From positions 31,870,852 to 31,934,851 of the forward strand of contig OZ010800.1 in NCBI GenBank assembly GCA_963932465.1: DNA of 64,000 bases, read 5' to 3'. The notes below the pieces were generated by a model. The model was not told the origin of the DNA. It did not search any database and saw only the letters and a program-made list of their open reading frames with translations. Shown piece after piece: positions 57,870 to 64,000 of this stretch. The position numbers and the translations under genes were made by a program. How positions within the stretch are numbered: the stretch's first letter is position 1; each line of letters starts with the position of its first letter. The stretch comes from Maratus speciosus. Taxonomy: Eukaryota > Arthropoda > Arachnida > Araneae > Salticidae.

Positions 57870-59144
57870 AATATTTTGCTTTAATACTAATAACCGTGAC
57901 GTCCTCCGCCTTCCCTCTCCACCGTCATTCTAATCCGCATATTTATGTTTCATACATTATTTGCAAAATTTAAAGCATTTTTTTTTCTTTAACAAAATAT
58001 TTTTTTTTAATATTTCTGCATATACTTAGCTGTCAATTATTCCACTTTTTAGTTATCCCTCCTTCCGAATAGAAACCTTTGCCTAATTTTGATGTTATTT
58101 AATCGCAGTATTCTGCGAGTAAATAAAATCAGGATTATGATTACAAAATAGTGTTAAAACATAAAAGGGATAGTTCGCAGCTGTATATTTTTATGAAAAA
58201 AGGAATTCAATGTACAGAAATTAATACTGATAAGCTAAAGAATCAAGCAACTTTTTTCGATTTCCTATAAAAGCTGCATATCTTAAACTATAATCGGTTT
58301 CTTCTGTAGAACAATCTTTCGTGATGAGTCCCAGAAAATCAGACTAAATTATACATTTGACACCGTGATCGGAAAGTTTCGATGCTTTTATAGAAAAAGG
58401 GGAAACGCTGCTCTTTTGCTTACTATAAAAATAACAGTACATGAAATTATATCTACTTACAAATGACTATTGCTTACAACTTTGTAAATATGCAGAGTAA
58501 AGCCGTATTCATGATGAAAAATAAATAGAAAAAATCACTAACGTTATTTTCGTACTCCTACGCAATAGTAGACTAAAAATCTCAAACAAACAATATCTCA
58601 AGCTGATGCTCGTTGACTAAAACAAGAACATATTATTTTCCGGTTAAATATCAAAATAAAAAAAAAATGATCCAATAAAAACTATCCTAGTGTCAGAAAA
58701 GAAAATCAAACTGAAAGCAAATTCATTGTTCGCGCTTTTGAATAGCGTCAATATAAATGTCGCCGAAATCAATGCTGACATAAATCTGAAAATATCAATA
58801 GGATAAACAAAACACGATTTCTCCTATTCTGATCAAAATAACATAAAAAGGGGGAAGAAATATATTTTTTTTCTATAACTGAGTAAATAAAATTTTTAAT
58901 TTACAGACAGATTGAGTTCGAGCACTTTGGTTTTTCGGAAGCGCTATTGCTCTAGGCTCCGGAGCCCTGAATTTATGGGCTCCGGAATTCTGACCAATAT
59001 TTAAATCTTTACGAAAATCAGAGAAGCTCAGGAGCCGGTCTCCGGAGGGCTCCGGCGCAAATTAAGCTCTAGTACTGAAATTATTTGGAGGGGCCTCAAA
59101 ATTTAATCGCGCCTAGTACCTCTTGAGTGCTTAATCCACCACTG
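57870..59144. mobile_element. hAT-like non-autonomous element, copy B (5' truncated)
   Basis: Matches copy A (46863-49145) without the 1.2-kb insertion and extends past its truncation to an end CCACCACTG at 59144. It carries a segment of about 140 bp at 58554-58697 not present in copy A. Near the right end are CCGGAGCC repeats that could fold. The left end before 57870 is missing or very diverged. Confidence 0.6.
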
Positions 59145-59369
59145 ATTGTCTTGAATGCCAAGGGTCCGACAGAAACATTTGAATTATCCACTGTTTCGAA
59201 TTATACACGTTCGAATTATTCCAGTTTGACTGTACTATTTTTATATGAACACATAACACTGCATAAAGCAAACCATACATATTTTTCTCATCACCATTCC
59301 CTGTCGAGTGGTTTCCACTGTCCAGCCATGTTGATAATTTCTCCGAACTTTTTGCAGCCTCCAAGTTTC

Positions 59370-59632
59370 TTTTTAGGTGCGAACGTAATTATATAAACAC
59401 GTAGCACCTATATTTGTCGTTTAGTCCGTTTCTCTGTCTGTCTGTCCGTCTGTCCGTCTGCATATAACAGAGCAAATACTACACCAACCGAACGGTCTGA
59501 AATTTTATACATACAATTATTGCAAAATTTTGTCCAGTCATTTCAATTTTCATGAAAATCTTATGTGTAGTTTAATTAAAGGGACAGCCAAAAGTTTTGC
59601 GTTACATTACGGCCAACACTATATAAAAAAAA
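59370..59632 (-). mobile_element. GTCY hairpin element, one-unit copy
   Basis: AGGTGC...GCACCT at 59374-59409 can form a terminal hairpin, followed by TCTGTCTGTCTGTCCGTCTG-type repeats and a single body unit of the 175-bp kind. The distal subterminal repeat is absent, so the copy is truncated. Confidence 0.65.
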
Positions 59633-62162
59633 AATGTAAATCTACAAAACAAGTTTTTGTAAAACTACAGAAATCTGAATGTTTACTAAAATTTTATCTG
59701 TAACCGGGGTATAATATTTATACTTGCAAAGTATAGATACATGAAATATCGTAGATTCATCTGTCAGCCAATCAAAAAGAGCTTCAGTGGTGACGTAATA
59801 ACTGTTCACGCAGCTACTGAGGCATAAAAGCATCCACCTTGAATACATTCTTGATAATAATTTCAAGTTAGGACGTAAGTAAAAATTTATTCTTTATGCT
59901 TTACATGTGTGCATTTTCTAATGTTTTATCTAATAAATAAAATTTGATGGTAATGTGGCTAGTAGATTAAATCCTGTACTTTTAATTATTAATGCAATGA
60001 ATAGTGCTCCCCCTGTTACTAATAATGAAGGCCAGATATTCGATTATCCTTCTGCGTAATACTTAAAATGTATTAACTTCAGTTTTGAATGAAAATAAAA
60101 TTTTGTTTTGATTGGTTGTTAATTATTTAATCCTTTTTTTTTAAAGTGCTATTATTTTACATTTAAACCTGTTTGTTTTTGAATGGTAATGTAAAATTTT
60201 CATACTTAATATTTCAGCCGTACCGAGTATTCGGTATTTACCGTACTATATTCCTGGATCGGGTCGGGTTTACTTCTATTTATTTTGCTTCGGATCGGAT
60301 CGGTTTCGGATTGAGTTTTGACTCTTGCGGGTCGGGCTCGGGTTCATCCGATTTTTCAAAAGATTGTCCAAAATATTTTTTTTTTCAGGTTCAAAATCTA
60401 AGTATAGAGCAGATGTGCCAGTAATGCACATCCTTCAAAGATTTTTGTTTAAAAAAAAATAAACAATAAAAATTTTGCTTTTATAATTTATTTCATAACT
60501 CCCCATTGTATGTTTCATAATCTGGGTTATTGTTGATACTCTTAATTAAATGAATCAGGAAGCAAAAAGTAATCCATCGGAGTTCCACTGTTTTTCCATG
60601 AAAATGTCAATCAACAACAGCTGGCTTAACTTAATAAATTTATATACTCTTTTATTTTCTTGCAAAATTTTAAATGTTTTTTCTTTGTTAGTAATGTAAA
60701 ACTTTGAATTTTATACGTTAATGTCCATTTAGCAAATTCTGGTAATCAATAAAACAAACCAGGAAAAAGAGAAAGTTTAGGGGCGCAGGAAAAATGAGGG
60801 TTTCATAGGGCTCAATCCCTCCCCATTTAAATAAAAACATTTAAGTTAGAGATGTTCTTAAAGTTCTATTCTTTTATATCTTAAACGTTTGCTTATTCAT
60901 CTTTTGACAAAACAAAGCAGTGTAACATTAATTAAATTTATAGTATTAATGATACTAATAAATTTGCAGATCATGTGACCTCAAACGTCAGTTCTGCAGT
61001 TTTATTTTGAAAATATTTTAAACATTCAACCCGCAGTATCATTTCATTCATATTTGAATTCTATTTACTAAGAGTAATATATCAAATAGTTTCTGGGAGT
61101 ATAACTATTAAAAATACAAAATAGTGGGGAATAGTATACGAATCTATGCAATTATATTCCAAAAAAAAAAAAAATTCAAATTTTTTTATTACCTCTCTAC
61201 CTAAACCCCTCACAGTAATTCCTTGACATTTATTATTTTAAATCATCTATTTAAAATAATATCTATCTTAAAATATTGATCTGGTGATAATCATAATAAT
61301 TAATTTAAACAGAATAATTCTCGCAAATATTTGAGTAATTATTGATATCATAATTTTTTAATTTATTTGAAAACAACTATTTTGTTTCATTAGTATGCTT
61401 TCATTAAATTCTGGTTCTAAATAGTCATAACAACAATCATATCTACTATATTTTGTGGGGGTCTCAATTACTGGAACAGAGAGTGTCCATTTCTGGACAA
61501 GAGGGTGTGTCTGAGTTCGGATTTGTGTCTGATACAACCTGACTCGTGCAGAACTGCTCCGTAGTCGGCCAAATTTGGATCAGAGTTCGTTCGGTCCTTA
61601 AAAGTGCTTACAATTTTCAAAAGAAATTTTGGTGCTTAAAAGTACTTATTTTCATGCAAAATCTGCAAAAAGCCTTAAAAGTAATTAATTTTACTGTCAT
61701 ATAATTTCTTAATCAGGGTTGAAACTCTTCTGCATATATTTTAATTTCTGATTTTAACCCCCCCCCCCCTTGACATCCCTTCTGCTGAAATTGTACTTGC
61801 CCTTTTTTCTCGCTTCTCCACAATACCAAAGTTTAAAACTTATTTTTTTCTTCTTCTCTGTTTGTTATTTTATATTGAATAAATAATCAGTTCTAAATTT
61901 CATTAACAATTCATTCCACCACATTCCTTTCATTAAAATTTCATCTGAATTTCACCCTCAAAATTTCGCTTCCCCTTTTTCGCACCCCCCCCCCCCCCCC
62001 CCACAGTAACAGTACTCAAAGTTTAAAAACTCTTTAAAACTGTTCAATAATAAAAAAAAAAAATATGGTCTATGTGTCATTTTATTGCTACAATAAATAT
62101 TCAATCAAGATTGTTGTTCCCACCCGAAATTGCATTTTCTCTTTGCTCCCCCCTACCCCAAA
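59633..62162. other. AT-rich region, no gene recognised
   Basis: Contains a segment with repeated GGGTCGGG / GGATCGG words at 60255-60350, poly-C runs at about 61756-61768 and 61985-62002, and otherwise AT-rich DNA. The small open frame at 60173-60424 follows the repetitive words and has no domain. Confidence 0.45.
61985..62002. repeat. Poly-C run
   Basis: Eighteen consecutive C residues in a C-rich context. Confidence 0.9.
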
Positions 62163-62470
62163 TTAACCTTTAACTGATGTTATCGGTCTCACAGACCGGT
62201 GCTTTTTTTCAACTTTCATAGTTTAACTTGCAAATTTCAGTTTATCTAAAAAACACTACTGAAATTTTGTTTCGTTTGGAACTTTAGTACTAACACCAGA
62301 GACTTTTGAATAGGTGAATTTTAATTATAACACTCCTGTGCAAAAAGTTTAGTACAAAAACACCATCCTATGAGTTAATCGTGGCTTTTATTCATCTTTC
62401 TATGGAGCGGTCTCACTAACCGCTTCACACTAGTTATGTGACAATTTCTGTGACATCAGTTAAAGGTTAA
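62163..62470. mobile_element. TTAA-flanked MITE with perfect 18-bp TIR
   Basis: TTAACCTTTAACTGATGT is the exact inverse of ACATCAGTTAAAGGTTAA. A short hairpin (CGGTCT-CAC-AGACCG) stands just inside the left end and a related GCGGTCTCACTAACCGC inside the right. 308 bp, well preserved and non-coding. Confidence 0.87.
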
Positions 62471-62535
62471 AGAACACATAGAATTTTAAATACTTTAAAA
62501 CTCTTCATAGCCTGGTGATAGTGGAGTAAAAAAAG

Positions 62536-62592
62536 GTCGATTTCGGAATTAATTAGGGGAAAGTTAGAAATTGTTTTAATCCCTTTAGTTTA
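62536..62592. repeat. Fragment of the foldback arm module
   Basis: TTTCGGAATTAATTAGGGGA and AAATTGTTTTAATCCCTTTA match the outer module of the structure at 42984-46566. Confidence 0.75.
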
Positions 62593-62611
62593 CCCTCATA
62601 GCATGCATGGT

Positions 62612-62960
62612 CACGGTGACGTCGTTGTGACGTCACTGCGAGTCTCTGTGGTCACGTCACATCTGTGACCAAAATGCCACCACTCAGTGATGTCACATTG
62701 TGACTGAGATGTGAACTTCTTAGAAAACTTTAAAAAATTACAAAAAATATTCGAAACATGTTATTTATGTAACATTATATTTTCTGGCAATTAAAAAAAA
62801 AAATTGTGACGTCACTGTTATGTCACTGCATGCAACGTACGTCACGTCACATATGTCGAAAAAAACCACCATATTGTAAGTCACAGTGTGACAAAAATAT
62901 GAACATCAAAAATCTTTGAAAATGAACAGAAATATTTAAAACATGCCCGAGTTACAGCAA
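62612..62960. repeat. Tandem dimer rich in TGACGTCA motifs
   Basis: Two related units of about 180 bp (start about 62628 and 62806) share TTGTGACGTCACTG, CACGTCACAT, GTGACAT/GTCACA and ACTTT-AAAA parts. TGACGTCA is the cAMP-response-element consensus, but here it may just be part of a repeat. Confidence 0.65.
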
Positions 62961-64000
62961 CATAAGGAATGAAAACATATTAGTGGATAGGAAATAGTAA
63001 ATTCGGACACAAAAAGAGGTGGGGGGGGGGGGCATAAAAAGGAAAATGCACGGTACAAGTATCAACAAACTAGATTTTCATGCTATATTTTATCAATTTG
63101 TTATCTAAGACAGTGAAAGTATACTTTTTTTATGATTTCAATTTTATCTACCATTGCATTTAATCCTTCACTGATTGTTATTATTATAAAAGTGTTTCTC
63201 GGAAAAATGGTACGTACTGGCGCAATTTGGATAACATATTCAGAATTAGGAATATTAAATCTGTACACTTTACATATTTAGTTTGCAGGGAAGAAGTTTT
63301 TTTTTTGTTTTTGTTTTTTTGTTTTTTTTTTTTGTCGACTAGTGGTATTCAAAACACTTCTGTGGTTTCAAACTAAAATTTTCTATTACAGTTAAGTCTG
63401 TAGCTTTTAATGAGCACGTAGAAAGAGTATTCAGAGTTTAGTCATATATGCATTTCTTGCTTTAGAATTTGCATTCAAGTCATATTTTTTCCTGTTAGTG
63501 TTTAACTATTTTAAATAACTATTTTTTAAAAAATTCTACTTCTTTCAGACTTTTTAAATAAAATTAGCATTTTACGAAAAAATATTTATACAAATTTTAT
63601 ACAAAACCCATGATATAATGATTCGTATTTTAAATTCGTATTTTAGAGATACGACTTTAAAAAAAGCTTTTTTTACAAATTGTTTTATTCTACAGAAAAT
63701 GAATATAAAAAAAATGACAGATTGACAAAAATTTTTTTTATCCTGTATACTCTCTTTTCATTTATTAAGAAGATGCCTAATTTTTATTTATTACGTGTAA
63801 AACAAACTTTACTTTAAAAAAAGAAGAAAAGAAAGAAAAAAAAGCAGGTGTTTCATTCAAATAGAATATTTTCATTACACTCACATAAAGATAAGATGAT
63901 TGCGCATTTAAACTCTAAAAATCTGTTGCTACAAAAAAAAATTATAATAATACAGTATAAGCACCTGCTTGCCAATATCGTCTGCGCTCGATTAAACCGC
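62961..64000. other. AT-rich, no features recognised
   Basis: Contains a G-run at about 63021-63032 and T-rich tracts at about 63297-63334. No coding or element signature is visible to the end of the window. Confidence 0.45.

Larger units (their letters stand above)
56055..59232. mobile_element. pogo-like TIR ends enclosing several nested elements
   Basis: CAGTCAAACTTGAATAATTC on the left and CAGTCAAACTGGAATAATTC on the right (inverted), both next to TA (56053-56054, 59233-59234). Subterminal TTCGAATTA / TAATTCGAA words recur. CAGTCAAACYTSGATAATTCG-like ends are known from pogo/Tigger elements. Inside are a non-LTR retrotransposon fragment, a GTCY hairpin element and hAT-like copy B. No pogo transposase is evident. 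Confidence 0.7.

Noticed and set aside
59131..59364. Minus-strand frame (EAAKSSEKLSTWLDS) as a host or transposase exon
   Set aside because: It crosses the right pogo-like terminus; I could not match it to a family with confidence.

Overview
The window is eukaryotic nuclear DNA: strongly AT-rich, one large intron-bearing gene, and a dense set of transposable-element remnants. The mix of elements (a Tc1-type transposase fragment, a DUF4817-type transposase, Penelope-like elements with GIY-YIG endonucleases, pogo/Tigger-like, hAT-like and TTAA-flanked elements) fits an arthropod. I infer a chelicerate, most likely a spider, but only from memory of element families, not from a search.

Host gene: the only cellular gene I can support is a rhodopsin-family G-protein-coupled receptor on the minus strand. 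It has three exons in the window: 20962-21351 (start codon, signal-peptide-like leader, TM1, TM2), 8087-8320 (TM3, TM4) and 795-1180 (second extracellular loop, TM5, TM6). Introns are about 12.6 kb and 6.9 kb, junctions are canonical and in phase, and TM7 with the tail lies beyond base 1. It resembles the crustacean cardioactive peptide / neuropeptide S receptor group. Everything from 1 to 20961 is therefore inside this gene, including a palindromic Tc1 derivative, a pogo-like element split by another insertion, a Penelope-like element with inverted ends and a DUF4817 transposon with TIRs of about 610 bp. Upstream of exon 1 lie diverged copies of its leader-coding segment, one of them still in frame.

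Middle of the window: 24664-26662 holds two adjacent nested element stacks. A second Penelope-like remnant lies at 29049-29854. A tandem satellite of about 126 bp (29990-34815) is split by a 3.1-kb DNA transposon carrying a frameshifted transposase with D, CxxH and E motifs.

Right half: a tandem array of about 290 bp (40965-42880), a foldback-like inverted structure with internally repeated arms (42984-46566), two copies of one hAT-like element (46863-49145 and 57870-59144), and GTCY-microsatellite elements with subterminal inverted repeats and terminal hairpins that look like Helentron-associated elements. There is also a head-to-head pair of 5'-truncated Penelope-like copies with reverse transcriptase (49150-51790), a 2.1-kb element with an 8-bp target duplication (52160-54234), and several TTAA-ended MITEs.

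The most interesting signals are the hammerhead-like motif shared by three different Penelope-like elements, the hairpin plus GTCY element architecture, the MITE family with 5-bp target duplications, and the duplicated receptor leader. No CRISPR arrays, rRNA or intact tRNA genes were seen.
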